From Rhabditophanes sp. KR3021 (lineage: Eukaryota > Nematoda > Chromadorea > Rhabditida > Alloionematidae), in NCBI GenBank assembly GCA_963281155.1, contig CAUJLY010000002.1, forward strand, positions 4,340,001 through 4,404,000: a stretch of 64,000 nt of DNA, given 5' to 3'. Numbering within the stretch: position 1 is the first letter of the stretch; each line of letters begins with the position of its first letter. The notes below the pieces were generated by a model. That model was given only the letters and a program-made list of their open reading frames with translations, did no database searches and was not told where the DNA came from. Of the stretch, positions 10,501-20,943 are shown piece by piece. The position numbers and the translations under genes are program-made.

Positions 10501-12811
10501 AGGTTCTATGTTCTTACGACCTTGATTATTTGGCAATCATTTTCACTATCAGCATCTGTTTCTAAAATAACTGATATATAATAATGTAATTTTAAACATA
10601 CAGCATTAAAATGATTCTTACTTCTTCTCAGAAGAAGACTTTCGCCATCAGCAGAACTTTTTTTGGTTTATATGGTGTAAGGCTGGTGATTTCGACTAAT
10701 TACGATAAGCTGTCAACTTCTTCTTCGGATACTTTAGAGAAGGTTCTCCTGATCTTAGTAGGCTTTTCATATTCTGTCATATTAGAATAATAAAACACCA
10801 AATGAGGCGACCTTAGACGATAAAGTTAATAAAAATGATTAATTACGTTTTATTTATCATAATTTACATGTAAATGACCTGAGCTAACATTCAAATTTGA
10901 CATCACGAATCGTAACTAACTGTTGGTAGGAGTCTTTTTAAATGTGATATAAATAACCAGTATTCAGCTAAATACAAAATTAATAACAATAAAAATGATC
11001 CTCTTTGATGATTTTAGGCCAGAATACGACTTTTGGGCAGGGTTTATAAAATTAACAAACACAACAGACAAGAAAAAAAGACATTTGGAAAAGTTTTTCT
11101 TTACAACTTCATATTATGGAGAGGAAAATTCTATCTGGGTAGTTAGAGGGCAGAAATTAAAGTCCTGGAGAAAGGTTGTTGATAGTTATGATGATTTGGA
11201 AGCATCTGTATTTCACGAGGATGGTGTATTTTTAGATCTCATTGATAATATGCCCACAGACACCTGGCAATCCATTGTAGGAACAATGGTGTGTATGTCA
11301 TTTGTCTGCTTTGTCTTTTTGAACTCCACATTCACCGTAGTAATAGCATCTTCGTGTGTACTATCTATTTCGGTCGGAATTTTGGGTATTCTGTCATGGT
11401 GGAATATTGACTTGGATCCGATTACAATGGCAGCCATGATTATTTCAATTGGTTTCAGGTAAGCATTATAGCTATTATTTTAAACGTGGGAAGACTTATA
11501 AAAGAGACAATTAAGTTAGATACATCTCTACTAATTAGTATAATACGTAACATAATCTGAATTTTTGCTCCCAATGATACTTGAAAATAGTTTCAACCTT
11601 TGAATAATGGTAATTTAATAAATTCGATGGTCTTAATTTACCAGTAAAAATTTTATGATATTAATGAAATACGTGAATACTTCTTTGAAACTGATTTCTT
11701 TGTAGTTAAATCTGAAATTCCGTATTTCCTTCTACTTAAACCGTAAATTAGTATCTTAGCCCGTAATATTTTTTCGTGAGGTATTTAAATGCCTCCCCTG
11801 CCCAGCAGAAAAGAGATATCGGAGATCTGTTTGATGGCAAAGGTAGATAAATTCCAGGTCTTTCGAACTACAAAAACATAATTTTTATAAGTATATATTG
11901 CTCCGGGGGTTAAAGAGTCAAAGACTTTTCTCAGTCTTTCTTCGGGAATGAACCTTAAACTGATATTATGAAAAAACGGTTGCACCACTTTTTAGCCCTA
12001 GAAAAACTGGGTCTAGTGGCATATTTGTAAAATTAAGAGCTTAGAGGGTTCGCTTGCTAGGATGACTAATAAGGGAAGGCCACAAATGGTAAAAGAATAT
12101 TTTTGTACTATGTTTATAAGTGTCAAAATAGGTTTACATTAGTCAACGCTCTTATGTAGAAAGCTAAAACCTGGTTTGGTTAGGGATAAGCTGCCTACGA
12201 GGCAATAATATAAAAAAGAAGAAGTTTCGAAAATGCATTCCCTACCTGGAAACGTGTAAATAGTTTATAAATACACATGTATTTTAAGATTGATATACTA
12301 AAAGACTAATTAAAATATTTTTTCTTAAATTGATTCTTAAATAATCCCCTCTTTCACGAAAAAAGTGTCGATATACCAGCTCATGTTTCCTATCACTACT
12401 ACCAAGAGTGCAAGTCCGAAGGCGACGGATCGAATCCGGAAATGAGATTGGCCAATACGTTATCTTCTGTCGCATTTCCTGCCATCCAAGCTGCCGTTTC
12501 AACAACTTGTTGTGTTTGCAGTTTACTGTTCCCTAAGTTATACATGGCAGAGGTGAGATTTTTTGAGCGTAGATGATATTTATTAATGATATTTGTAGGT
12601 ATTTGTGAAAACAATGATTCTAACGGTTGCTTTGTGCAATCTTCATGGTTTAGTATTTTTACCAGCTTTTTTGACGGTTTTCGATCGCACACTTACATGG
12701 CTTGGAGGATCGAAAAAAAACAATCGTATAGCAGGAGACAACTCAGAAATGAAATGGAATCCAAAGACTGTGGAAACTGGAAAATCTAATGTTGTCAGAA
12801 TTACCAAGTAA
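1553..12811 (+). CDS. ptr: Patched-related (PTR) multipass membrane protein with sterol-sensing domain
   Basis: This is a member of the nematode patched-related family, RND-type proteins linked to sterol or lipid handling, moulting and cuticle or membrane traffic. Exons by splice site and frame are 1553-2333, 4479-5376, 5890-5978, 7497-7640, about 9200-9777, 11018-11458, 12366-12552 and 12599-12811, giving about 1,110 residues. A cytoplasmic N-terminus precedes the first membrane segment (VVICILISLIGMIKIF). A large extracellular loop follows, then the sterol-sensing block around TVGFIIMCLCSIISVMIRAYY. The motif LSEVGPAVMISALTN spans the next junctions. The second half has GTKYFMRDF, EWPEYDFW and SVDIPAHVSYHYYQ, all PTR hallmarks. 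The start is the ATG directly after a splice acceptor. Exons 4 and 5 do not join in frame directly: a 20-nt exon at 9090-9109 would repair the frame (total 1,116 aa), or an acceptor at 9218 could be used. The acceptor at 12365 is weak. Which ptr paralogue this is cannot be told. Confidence 0.92.
2440..4160 (-). pseudogene. Decayed Cys/His-rich gene inside ptr intron 1, antisense
   Basis: The complementary strand of the 2.1-kb first ptr intron reads as a long coding sequence broken by frameshifts and stops. The best stretches are 4124-3762 (acidic start, then CNHDNG, CLNHTTCHKH and CTYC, spaced like zinc ligands), 3799-3536, 3523-3311, 3231-3010 and on to about 2755. The second stretch continues the first after a frameshift near 3790. 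Composition (many E, D, K, C, H and few low-complexity runs) is unlike random A+T-rich DNA. A segment with YDGKNWRQ suggests an enzyme domain, but I do not recognise the family. It may be a dead gene or a mobile-element gene. Similarity to the intronic copies further right is not evident. Confidence 0.5.
5480..5757 (-). pseudogene. Truncated antisense family copy in ptr intron 2 (copy E)
   Basis: On the minus strand an ATG at about 5754 opens a short Lys/Glu/Asn-rich frame (MEEGNNGDPKKENVADVANK) that stops after about 33 residues; another frame stays open to 5496. The bases just upstream of this ATG (TTATTAAACTAAAATG) closely match those before the intact nested gene at 27469 (TTATTAAATCTAAAATG). 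I therefore place it in the same intron-resident family as a 5' fragment. Its 3' part is missing or unrecognisable. Confidence 0.4.
6130..7420 (-). pseudogene. Antisense family copy in ptr intron 3 (copy A)
   Basis: Read on the minus strand, the copy starts near 7385 with MSTQFDRYEAQIRESRQLRR and continues through several frameshifts and stops to about 6220. Recognisable stretches are VEQVT, SFARVSSND, a block with NKSHNASLEIDCHDFFK and YGVD, then SSHVAYEDTTFDSELEFQF, and KPEVKVTSVIP near the end. The same blocks in the same order occur in the LCAT-like gene intron (41200-42480), with VVEQVSQSFARVST, AKSHNNNVSIKCHNYFK and SHVPYKDALFNSKIKIQ. A short intron splitting the codon before VEQV seems shared by both copies. 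The function of the ancestral protein is unknown. Confidence 0.6.
7720..9010 (-). pseudogene. Antisense family copy in ptr intron 4 (copy C)
   Basis: The complement of this intron holds a decayed coding sequence from about 8985 to 7735. Its start region aligns with the intact nested gene at 27469: both have TGGTGTT followed by TATTA a few bases before the start, but here the ATG has become TAG. The longest open stretch runs to 8587. Near the 3' end two frames give SNSDSGHRSFEEV and then PEINSELNRKVADLITGEF. These match [13 protein letters not shown] and [18 protein letters not shown] of the intact gene, with a frameshift between. The right flank (TGAGGCGATCTT at about 9000) is shared with copy D. 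Confidence 0.6.
9850..10790 (-). pseudogene. Antisense family copy in ptr intron 5 (copy D)
   Basis: On the minus strand an ATG near 10780 opens MTEYEKPTKIRRTF and then SKVSEEEVDSLS before a stop. Later pieces include a Glu-rich segment and IEAGRMFYAYIGRKTINEHY. A final open frame of 80 residues runs 10102-9860 and ends NPQINSEVDKLLLKDFS. That tail matches the C-terminus of the intact nested gene ([17 protein letters not shown]). The 5' flank TTGGTGTTTTATTA before the ATG is also shared with it. The copy is interrupted by stops, so it is probably dead, but it keeps more of a middle region than the intact gene has. Confidence 0.6.
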
Positions 12812-14180
12812 AAAATTTAATTATATTTGTATATAATTAATCAAACAATGTTTACAGACTTATTTTAATTTAATTTTTGTCTTCAGGTTTATAAATTTTT
12901 ATTTTATCTTATCAATTTCTTTATAATGTAATAGTAAAATACTTATGTTACTGGTGTCAGGGGTAGATGAAGTAAGACTTTTATTGGATATATAAAGGAA
13001 CTATAATACACCAAATAATGTTAATGATAAATAAGTGACAAACTTACCTCAGTTCGTCGAGGTTAAAAGTGACGTGACTGAGGATAAAGGTGTTTATATA
13101 TTGTTTACTTTGCATTAGTTTGTCATTATTGGTAAATCATTTAATTAATAGGTATTTTTATTAAGTTTTACTAGCAAATGAAAAAATATTTACGGAAAAC
13201 AATTAATTTGAAACTCGGCAATGTAAATATTTTTGTAACGATGATAGCAAATGCTTTAATTTGATATGCAATCCTTGATTGAGTGTATAAATAACAATTA
13301 TTTGCTTTAACAGAAACAATTTGCGCAAATATTATCTTACAATTTATTTGATACTATACGTAGTTCATGTGAACATATTATGAAAACAAATTGTCAAAAC
13401 AACTTTGTTGTAAAAATCTGTAAGATAAATTTGGAAAATTGAGGCTTATCCGAATTTGCTCAAATCGACTTAATAGAAGACAAGATTGGACAAACATTAA
13501 TTTTCTCAAAAGCATTAAAGATAAATACATACGTATAATACTCGGTCTTCAAAATTGAAATATTCGATCTTTATGTCCTTCCTGACATCTAATAAAAGAT
13601 GTTATCAAATTTTGGATGTGTAGTTTAACTTTATGATACAAACATTGTTATGCTCGAAATTTTGATATCAAGACAATTTTTTAGAACCGCTAAAATGTTA
13701 TTTAAAAGATAGTATCAATGCATTTTTTCATACATTTTTTGAATCACGAAATAATCACAAAAGCCTTGACAGTTTTTGGTCCAAGGAAGCAATATTTTAT
13801 CACAGATAAATTATATACGCCCCAACAATCCATATCTCTGCTTTTTCAACAACAATTTAATAACAATATAAGCCGATCACGGTAAATACATTTTAAATTG
13901 ATAAACAATGATTACCAACATATTATTTACACTTCCCTTTGCTCTGATCTTTGCACTCCTCAAATAAATGTACCTATTTATACCATTTTTTTCTCTAATA
14001 CATTACTATCAAACAAATACTTTTTAAAAATGTAATGCCTTTTCAACTTGTCGCAAAAAATGTGGAGTGTAGTTAGTTTGTTTTAATTCTAGATTAAATT
14101 TGTTGTTAGTCTGTGATCTTATGTTACTATGACCTCCGATAAATTCGATTGTGGCCGTATATAAACACATTTTAATGATG
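12812..14180. other. Intergenic A+T-rich spacer between ptr and GST
   Basis: I see no open frame with coding character and no repeat array here. The left end should contain the ptr 3'UTR and the right end the GST promoter. Confidence 0.6.
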
Positions 14181-14217
14181 ATATTTTCAGTTTCATATTA
14201 TAGCAACTATCGCAATT
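14181..14217 (+). promoter_or_regulatory. Probable trans-splice acceptor of the GST gene
   Basis: An ATATTTTCAG acceptor ends at 14190, 27 bases before the start codon. No upstream coding exon or donor is apparent, so spliced-leader addition is the likeliest use. Confidence 0.45.
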
Positions 14218-15319
14218 ATGGTTCATTACAAGCTTACCTATTTCAACGTTCGAGGATATGGAGAGCCAGCTAGATTAATGTTCAAACATGCCGGGATCGA
14301 TTTCGAAGATGTCCAAGTTACTCACGAACAATGGGCTGCTATTAAGGAATCAACTCCTTTTGGTCAAATCCCAACTCTCGAAGTTGACGGAGTAGTTATT
14401 GCTCAATCATTCGCCATCTTGAGACTTATTGCTAAGGTTGCCGGACTTTACCCAACTGATCCAGTTCAAGCCGCTCTAGTCGACTCAATCGCTGATTACG
14501 TAAAAGAAGTTGATGATAAAGGTAAGAAAAATGACTTATTTTCGTATAAAAAATGATTGCTGCCATTGTGCGAGGCTACGAGAACATTTGCATGTTCGAC
14601 CTGCTTTTAAAAAATTTAGTTTTATCTCACCAAACTTCATATTAGTATAACAAATGACCAAATCAAGTAGTTTCAATGACTATTTTGTAACACTTATCAT
14701 TACTCCTCCTGAAGATGACCACTTTTTTGCTGTGATCAATTAGGTCATACAAGAGTTGCTAATTCTAGCCATCTAATTAAAGTCCATGATGTTTTTCCTT
14801 TTATTAATATTAAAAGACGAATCATTGTTCATATTATGGACAAATAAATACTGTTTGGTATACAAATATCTTAGCGAAAAATTAAATGAAACTATATATA
14901 TCAAATATGTATATTCATAGAAATAAGGCAAACGTGCAAGTAATTTGTATCGTCGCCCAAAATGTAATATGTATAGACACTAATACATTTTTTATTCAGG
15001 ATTCCATGATTACTTTGTCACCAAGTTGGGTTACATGCAAGGAGATGCCGATAAACTCATGCAAGAACAATGCCATCCAATGGCTGAAAAAGCTTTCCCA
15101 ATCTTTACTAAATGGTTGAAAGAATCTGGAACTGGTTATCTTACCAAGTCTGGGCTATCATGGGCTGATTTCTACGCTGCTGAAAAACTTGGAAATGTCG
15201 TAAATTCGTGTGAAAAATCTGCTGCTAGATGGCCAGAAATTACCGCCTTTGTCAAAAAAGTTTATTCTTTACCAACAATCAAGGAGCATATTGCTTCAAG
15301 ACCAAAAACTATGTATTAA
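14218..15319 (+). CDS. Glutathione S-transferase, nematode sigma-like class
   Basis: A cytosolic detoxification enzyme that conjugates glutathione to electrophiles, or acts as a GSH-dependent peroxidase or prostaglandin-type isomerase. Two exons, 14218-14521 and 15000-15319, give 207 residues, the usual length. The thioredoxin-like N-terminal domain has the catalytic Tyr8 in KLTYFNVRG, the cis-proline motif FGQIPTLEVDG, and the glutathione-binding Gln63-Ser64 in IAQSFAILR. The all-helical C-terminal domain carries LSWADFYAAEKL, the conserved fold box with Asp, and ends RPKTMY. The intron (478 nt) is clean GT-AG, and the split glycine codon restores GFHDYFV. A poly(A) signal AATAAA lies at 15341. 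Nematodes have many such paralogues, so I give no number. Confidence 0.95.
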
Positions 15320-15765
15320 ATTATGTTATAACTTGGATTCAATAAAGTTTTGCATTGAAATGTTGTGTTAATTGTTTATTGTGTTAAAATACTTGTATTG
15401 AAAACATACTGATTACAGCTTATTCTTATTATAAATGTACGTGGAGACCATTTACTTAATTAGAATCATATATTTTGTTATTAAAAAATATATGCTACAC
15501 TTAAGTTGTGCTTAGATTACGAAAAATTATTATAATATTAAATGATTAATTATTGCGACTCAGTTATCATTTTTAATGTCTTAAAGTTCGTTTGTCATAT
15601 TTTAAAGTTAGTTATTGACATTTTAAAAGCTGCAGTGTTGTACTATTTGCAATTAAATGATTTGAGATTCTTATTTTTGGATATTTGCAAATGAAATGAT
15701 TAAACATTCTTTTTTGGGTATTTACTAGCACATTTTATTATTATTACAGACATGTCTCCATATAA

Positions 15766-16725
15766 TTAAAAGACGTACGGAATTAAAGCTTTCCTCTTGA
15801 TGACTAGCTTGTTGCCCCTGAATTTATTTTTATACCATATTTGATTTGTTTTTGCAGCTATAAGTTGATTAGCCAAAACAAAGATGAAAAAGAACTGTAA
15901 ATAAATTATTAGTTGATAAAGAAAATGTGCCTTACAATTAAATTGGAGGATTTGAAATTGGATATTCCAACAAAGGCCAAATAAATGATAACTTCGCAAA
16001 AGTAATGAGGACAGCATACTAATTTATGGAGGCCATCTAAGCAAACTTTGTGTCTAAAGTTCAATACTTTTCCATCAGATCCTTTTCTTAGATTGGCAAA
16101 ATCACGAGCGATTATATGTTGTTGATAATTTGCAAGAACGAAAGCAAAAATGAAAAACAATTGAGTGTATGAGATACTGGAGTGGGTTGAAAATGAGGAC
16201 TCAGCTACTAAAGCACAGGGAAAGAAAGTATAATGTAGAATTCCCATAATCCAATGAGCCACATTAATCCTTGACTCCGAATAACTTGATATAAAAAGGC
16301 ATTCATAAAGACGTCTAATTGTATGAATTGTGAAGCATAACAATAAAGTTACCATTACTTCTCTTGAAGTAGGGTTATATGTATATCCAAACCAAGTTAA
16401 ATGGAATGAAAAAGCTTGTAATACAGCAGGGAAAGCTAGAGCCATAATAGCAAATGTCCCCGATAAAAAAGCTCCAACCACATAAAATTGATAAAAAGAA
16501 CTGTTGAATTAAGATATTATGTGTGCTATACGTTAAATGAACCTACCTTTTGCGAACAGACAGTGTTGACAACCAATTATTCTCCGACAAAGTTTTGCCA
16601 TAAAAAATTAAAGGTCTCAAAAATGACAGGTATCCATTTTTCAAATCAGCAAATAGGACACATCCCAGTGGTAGGAAAGCCAAGCAAGCTAATGCCAAAT
16701 ATACTTGTATAAAATTCTCAGCCAT
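15766..16725 (-). CDS. SRD5A3: Polyprenol reductase (SRD5A3-type steroid 5-alpha-reductase family)
   Basis: An ER membrane enzyme that reduces the alpha-isoprene unit of polyprenol to make dolichol for N-glycosylation. Exons 16725-16547, 16500-15936 and 15894-15766 sum to 873 nt, 290 residues, close to the family length. An N-terminal hydrophobic segment is followed by FYVVG. The family signature IHTIRRLYECLFIS lies in the middle, then several membrane spans and the C-terminal block HKVCLDGLHKLVCCPHYFCE. The protein ends KRKALIPYVF, the NADPH-binding C-terminal motif of this family. The introns are short (46 and 41 nt), and both junctions restore conserved sequence. Its start faces the rps-29 start across about 540 bp. 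The alternative, a steroid 5-alpha-reductase 1/2-like enzyme, fits the C-terminus less well. Confidence 0.92.
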
Positions 16726-17238
16726 ACTTAATTACTCTATATTTAAGATTATTGGTAAACTTAATATGGATTTAAAGGACTAATTAGTTTGGAAAAAATA
16801 TCATTTGCATGTTTGGCAAGCGAGGGATAGCTTTCCATTTCCTGTTAGCTTTTGTTTTATTATGTGGCTAGAACATGGTTACGTACCTTATTCCTCCAAT
16901 TTTTATTGTAAATGTAATACATACTTATTGCACATTATCCAACGGTCTTATTTCATATTTAAAGAGGAATATGTCATCTTACATCACTTTCAATTTTCCC
17001 ACTTTGTCTCATATGGATAGATTGTCAACACATGATTCATCTCGACAGTAAACAAATTGGAACAAAATTAACCACCTTTTAATTTTAATTTTGGTCTATT
17101 TTTGTTCCCCATTTACGCTGTTTTTACCTATTTGCTGGGAAATTTAGGCTAAAATACATATTTGATTAATTATAAAATATTTTTTGCGAATGCTTATTTT
17201 TTGTTTCACAATTTTTGGTTGAATATTTAAATAATTTA
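16726..17238. other. Divergent promoter region between SRD5A3 and rps-29
   Basis: About 510 bp without a supported coding frame. It must contain the promoters of both divergent genes. I recognise no specific site. Confidence 0.5.
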
Positions 17239-17264
17239 GTCCAATTTAGGTTTGCTATACAATT
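17239..17264 (+). promoter_or_regulatory. Probable trans-splice acceptor of rps-29
   Basis: CCAATTTAG ends at 17249, 15 bases before the ATG, with no upstream exon visible. This fits spliced-leader addition to a ribosomal protein mRNA. Confidence 0.45.
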
Positions 17265-17487
17265 ATGGGATACGAAAATCTTTACTTCTCTCGCCCACGT
17301 AACTATGGCCCAGGATCAAGATCTTGCCGCGTTTGCTTCGGACATCACGGTCTTATCCGCAAATACGGAATCGACATGTGCCGTAGATGTTTCAGAGAAT
17401 ACTCTGCCGATATCGGATTCAAGAAGGTAACTTCATATTGCATATCGTATTATACTAACTTATATACTTTACTTTCAGCTCGATTAA
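17265..17487 (+). CDS. rps-29: 40S ribosomal protein S29 (uS14)
   Basis: Small-subunit zinc-ribbon protein near the subunit head. Exon 1 (17265-17426) encodes 54 residues. A 52-nt intron is followed by a nine-base last exon, 17479-17487, encoding Leu-Asp-stop. The total is 56 residues, the exact family length. Zinc ligands are Cys21, Cys24, Cys39 and Cys42 in CRVCFGHHG and CRRC, and the protein ends DIGFKKLD. The tiny terminal exon explains why the unspliced frame reads on into unrelated sequence. Confidence 0.97.
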
Positions 17488-18105
17488 GTGCAAACTTGCA
17501 AACATGGTCTCCAGTCTTATGTTCGATCTAAATTCTGGATTACCGAATCGTTATTTGCCGAATAATTTCATTCATTTGTTGGTAATGGTTCTTTGTTAAT
17601 TCCAATAAAGGAAGTTATTATTAAATTGTGTTTTATTGTTTATCTCAAATGGATGCAAATAAATGTGTTAAAAATACATTCAATTAGATATATTTTAAAT
17701 ACTTTTAAATAGATGTTCTCAAAAATACATTATAATTTAAGTTTTTTGAAAAATATTCATATACATCTACTTTTTGTCTAATATAGCTTCATATACATAT
17801 ATGTGTTGTTTTAAGAGAATCATATATATACTCTGCTTCGTCCAGTATGTCTTCAGGCAGATGTGGTGTTTTGCCTAAAATGATTCAGATTGTTGTAGTG
17901 TTTCACAATTTCATTTCAAATATTTGTCCAGTTCTTTTTAATCACATTTGTGGTGTTTTAATTTAAAAATTGGTGTAAAATGTCTAAATTTGTGGTGTTC
18001 CATTTGAAAATTGATACAAAATTATACATGTGTATTGTTATATTTTAAATAACGTAATTCACAAAAAATTAAATGCGGAAACTTTGTTTTCAAATAAATA
18101 GTTAA
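17488..18105. repeat. Spacer with imperfect direct repeats around TGTGGTGTT
   Basis: After the rps-29 poly(A) signal region the spacer contains three imperfect units beginning TGTGGTGTT at about 17860, 17950 and 17990, each followed by A-rich sequence ending in AAAAT. It looks like decayed low-complexity duplication. The 5' exon of the following arrestin gene might also lie here, but I could not define it. Confidence 0.4.
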
Positions 18106-18114
18106 TATTCAAAT

Positions 18115-19125
18115 TTGGTTATATTAAAATATACTAGACAAAAAACTTCTCGCGTTTCGTTACACAATACGAAGCAAACATTCATTTTAGACGATCCTTC
18201 AACATCTTATTATCCTGGCGATACTATATCTGGTGTCTTCGTGGTTGAAGAGGAAGAAATAAGTTGGGAGATTAAGTCCATCAAAATAGCTTTGGAAGGG
18301 AAATCTTCAGTTGAATTCATTCATGACTCAGAAACCGACGATCTCAATTTTTATACCTCCGACCTCAAACTGCTGCCGCCAGATATTGAAGTTTACAAGA
18401 GTATCCTCATCAAACCAGGAGAAGAGTTTTATGCTACGTTTGAATTCAAGATTCCAAAAATATTTCCAGCTACATTCAAAGGAAACTTCGATAGAATTAG
18501 ATTTGTTTTGAAAGGAATTGTCAAAATTAATGCGGAGCAAGTTGCTAAAAGAGAACTGGAGATAGTAAACAAACCTTCTATTTTCGACTACTTTTCTTGT
18601 TCATTCAACGACAAAAGAGATCAAGAAATGAAGATTGAACCAGTTGGATGTGATTGCGCTGTCAAAAAAAAGTCTCACGGATCTTACAAGATAATGCTTA
18701 CTTCACCTAAAGCATATGGCTACTCCAACCAGGATCTATCATTCACTTTCAAACTTTTTAACAAGACAAGTACCCCCGTAGCTAAATTGTTCTACTATTT
18801 CTGCAGAGAAGAAAATTATCATGGAAAGTTTACTAACGATGGAAACACTTCTCTAAATGACGAGAATCAAAGTAAAGCAATTACTCAAACTCATTCTTTC
18901 CAATCCAAAGGAATCTTTGCCGAGTTTGTCCTGAAACCAAACGAAGGAAAATGTTTTGATGGACAAGTCCAAATCGGAAAAGCAATTCCTGGATTTGATT
19001 TTGGAGGAAACATTGATGTTAAGCATTTCATTGTAGTCGAAATTATCCCCGCTCGCTTAACACACGGAGAACCTCCCATTGCTAAGCATCGTATTTTTGT
19101 AAGAGATTGCCTAAATGATGAGTAA
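18115..19125 (+). CDS. Arrestin-domain protein (ARRD/ARRDC family), N-terminus uncertain
   Basis: A cytoplasmic adaptor of the alpha-arrestin type; family members link membrane receptors or transporters to ubiquitin ligases and endocytosis. The arrestin N domain is visible from FILDDPSTSYYPGDTISGVF, followed by the alternating strands typical of this fold (IKSIKIALEGKS) and FYATFEFKIPKIFPATFKG. The C domain starts near residue 185 with GSYKIMLTSPKAYGY and ends with IPARLTHGEPPIAKHRIFV. The frame is open from 18106 to 19125 but has no ATG before the arrestin fold begins. A short upstream exon, or leader splicing plus a non-ATG start, is needed. No PPxY motif is obvious. It is a nematode-type divergent member; the exact paralogue is unknown. 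Confidence 0.85.
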   Translation: MVILKYTRQKTSRVSLHNTKQTFILDDPSTSYYPGDTISGVFVVEEEEISWEIKSIKIALEGKSSVEFIHDSETDDLNFYTSDLKLLPPDIEVYKSILIKPGEEFYATFEFKIPKIFPATFKGNFDRIRFVLKGIVKINAEQVAKRELEIVNKPSIFDYFSCSFNDKRDQEMKIEPVGCDCAVKKKSHGSYKIMLTSPKAYGYSNQDLSFTFKLFNKTSTPVAKLFYYFCREENYHGKFTNDGNTSLNDENQSKAITQTHSFQSKGIFAEFVLKPNEGKCFDGQVQIGKAIPGFDFGGNIDVKHFIVVEIIPARLTHGEPPIAKHRIFVRDCLNDE

Positions 19126-19413
19126 TTTGTACGGCAAGAAAATATAACTAAGTCAAAATAAACCGATTTGATATTCAAAATTCAAAATATTTATTTATGT
19201 CCTTTATAATAAATTAGTAATGTCTTTTTATTAATATGTATAATTACCATATTAGAAATGTAAAAATATGTAATGATTTGAATAAAATGTACGGCTAACG
19301 TTTATTTTTGTGTGTCTTAAAGAGATATTAATTGCAGATTTTAATAGATATATCATACTATTTAGTCATCTTCCTTTTCATTCTTATTACTTTTTTGTAT
19401 CGAGTCGCATCAA

Positions 19414-20681
19414 ATGGATTTATCTAAACACAATAAAACCCCTGTTAATACTGACAAGGCTAAGGCTTTATTGGAAGGTCCTTATGACTCAACTAATATT
19501 AATCAAAAATCATCGCCTCAAAAGATTCTCAATCCAATTACTCCAAAGACGACCAAAGAAGATGGATCTGGCAAAAGAAGGCGTATAATATCAAAAAAGA
19601 ATAATTCTTTTAAGAAGCTCAAAGGAAAAGATGACTCCCCAAAAAGTACCGTGTTACCTCTAGAGGATAATAAGTCAGAAGTTTGTTCTATTATTCAAAA
19701 AGTTATCCTGTCATCAGGACAAAATGAAAATCTTCTAAATAAGTTTTTTGAAAATGGTGTACGTGGAGTGTCTCGCGAATTTTATGACAGCAGGCTCTTT
19801 TTGCCAAAGGACCATTTTAGTGTCTGCTATTACCCGGAAAACGTTTCAAGAAATAGGTACAGAGACATTCCCTGCCTGACGAGTACAAGGGTTAAATTAT
19901 CTGGCCCCGGAAACGATTACATTCATGCCAACTACACCTCAACTCCACTCAGTGATAAGAAGTTTATTTGCACACAAGCTCCGATGGATGAAACAGCCCA
20001 TCATTTTTGGAAAATGGTACTAGAACATGAGTCTGAACATATCATCATGGCTTGTCACTTTTACGAAGAAGGGAAGAAGAAGTGTTTTGAGTATTATCCT
20101 GACCAAGTAGGAAAGAAACTTACTTTTGCAAATATCGTCTTGACTAATATGTTAATTGAGGATAATCATAGCCTGGAGATTTTGGAGCACGTCAGAGTTT
20201 CCCAAATCAAGATCGAAGTTGACAATCAGGAAAAGATTGTAATCAAGCATTGGCAAATGACTACATGGCCAGACAGAAAAGTCCCAACTCTCTCATCAGC
20301 TATTCCTTATATCTTGGATAATGTGAGAGGATCTTCCAAACCCACTGTGGTTCATTGCAGTGCTGGTATCGGCAAGTTCTTGCTAATCAAGTCATTAATT
20401 AATATTATATTTTAGGACGAACAGGAACAATCGTTTTTATTGAAAATATTCTTAACAAAATTGACAATGGAGACATTATTAACTCTTCACCTTCTGAATT
20501 CTTACTCAAGCTCAGAAATGAACGTTACATGGCGGTCCAAACAGATATGCAATTCTTATTTTCTTATCGCATTATCCTCTATTATTTCGAAAAGATGGGA
20601 AAATTCGCTGTCAACGATGCTTGTCAAAAGTTTTATGACGAATATGAGACTCTATGGATGAAGTTACAAACCCAATATTAG
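19414..20681 (+). CDS. Non-receptor protein tyrosine phosphatase
   Basis: Removes phosphate from phosphotyrosine. Exons 19414-20371 and 20416-20681 encode 407 residues. A basic, Lys/Ser/Pro-rich N-terminal tail of about 95 residues precedes one PTP domain. Landmarks are NRYRDIPC, DYIHANY, FICTQAPM, the WPD loop at Trp285-Asp287 (WPDRK) and the P-loop HCSAGIGRTG starting at His314, with nucleophile Cys315 and the Arg in place. Q-loop VQTDMQF follows. The 44-nt intron splits the first glycine codon of GRTG and begins with GC (GCAAGT), a non-canonical GC-AG intron. The catalytic residues are intact, so the enzyme should be active. It belongs to the large nematode expansion of cytosolic PTPs. It lacks a signal peptide and membrane span. 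Confidence 0.94.
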
Positions 20682-20943
20682 TATAATAATAATGATGCAC
20701 TCCCTTACTTAATTTGGAAGTTTCTGAATATGTGTATGATAAATACTTTTTGCAGCTAACCATATTAAGTTTGGATCTTTTTAAAATAAACTTTGATGGC
20801 TAACATAAAAATTTACAATAGAAAGTTGTATTTTACATTAATGTTTAGATACCTAATTTATTGTTCAAAAATTGTTTAAAATTCATATTAACGGTTGTAG
20901 ATGAATTTAATCTTGATACCAATATATGTTTATATTAGCAAAT

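Noticed and set aside
11785..11988. Antisense 67-codon frame in ptr intron 6
   Set aside because: No similarity to the other intronic copies was found by eye and it is short. Left unannotated, though it fits the antisense pattern.
12400..12450. tRNA-like GGATCGAATCC on the plus strand
   Set aside because: It lies inside a well-supported ptr coding exon and no cloverleaf can be drawn around it.
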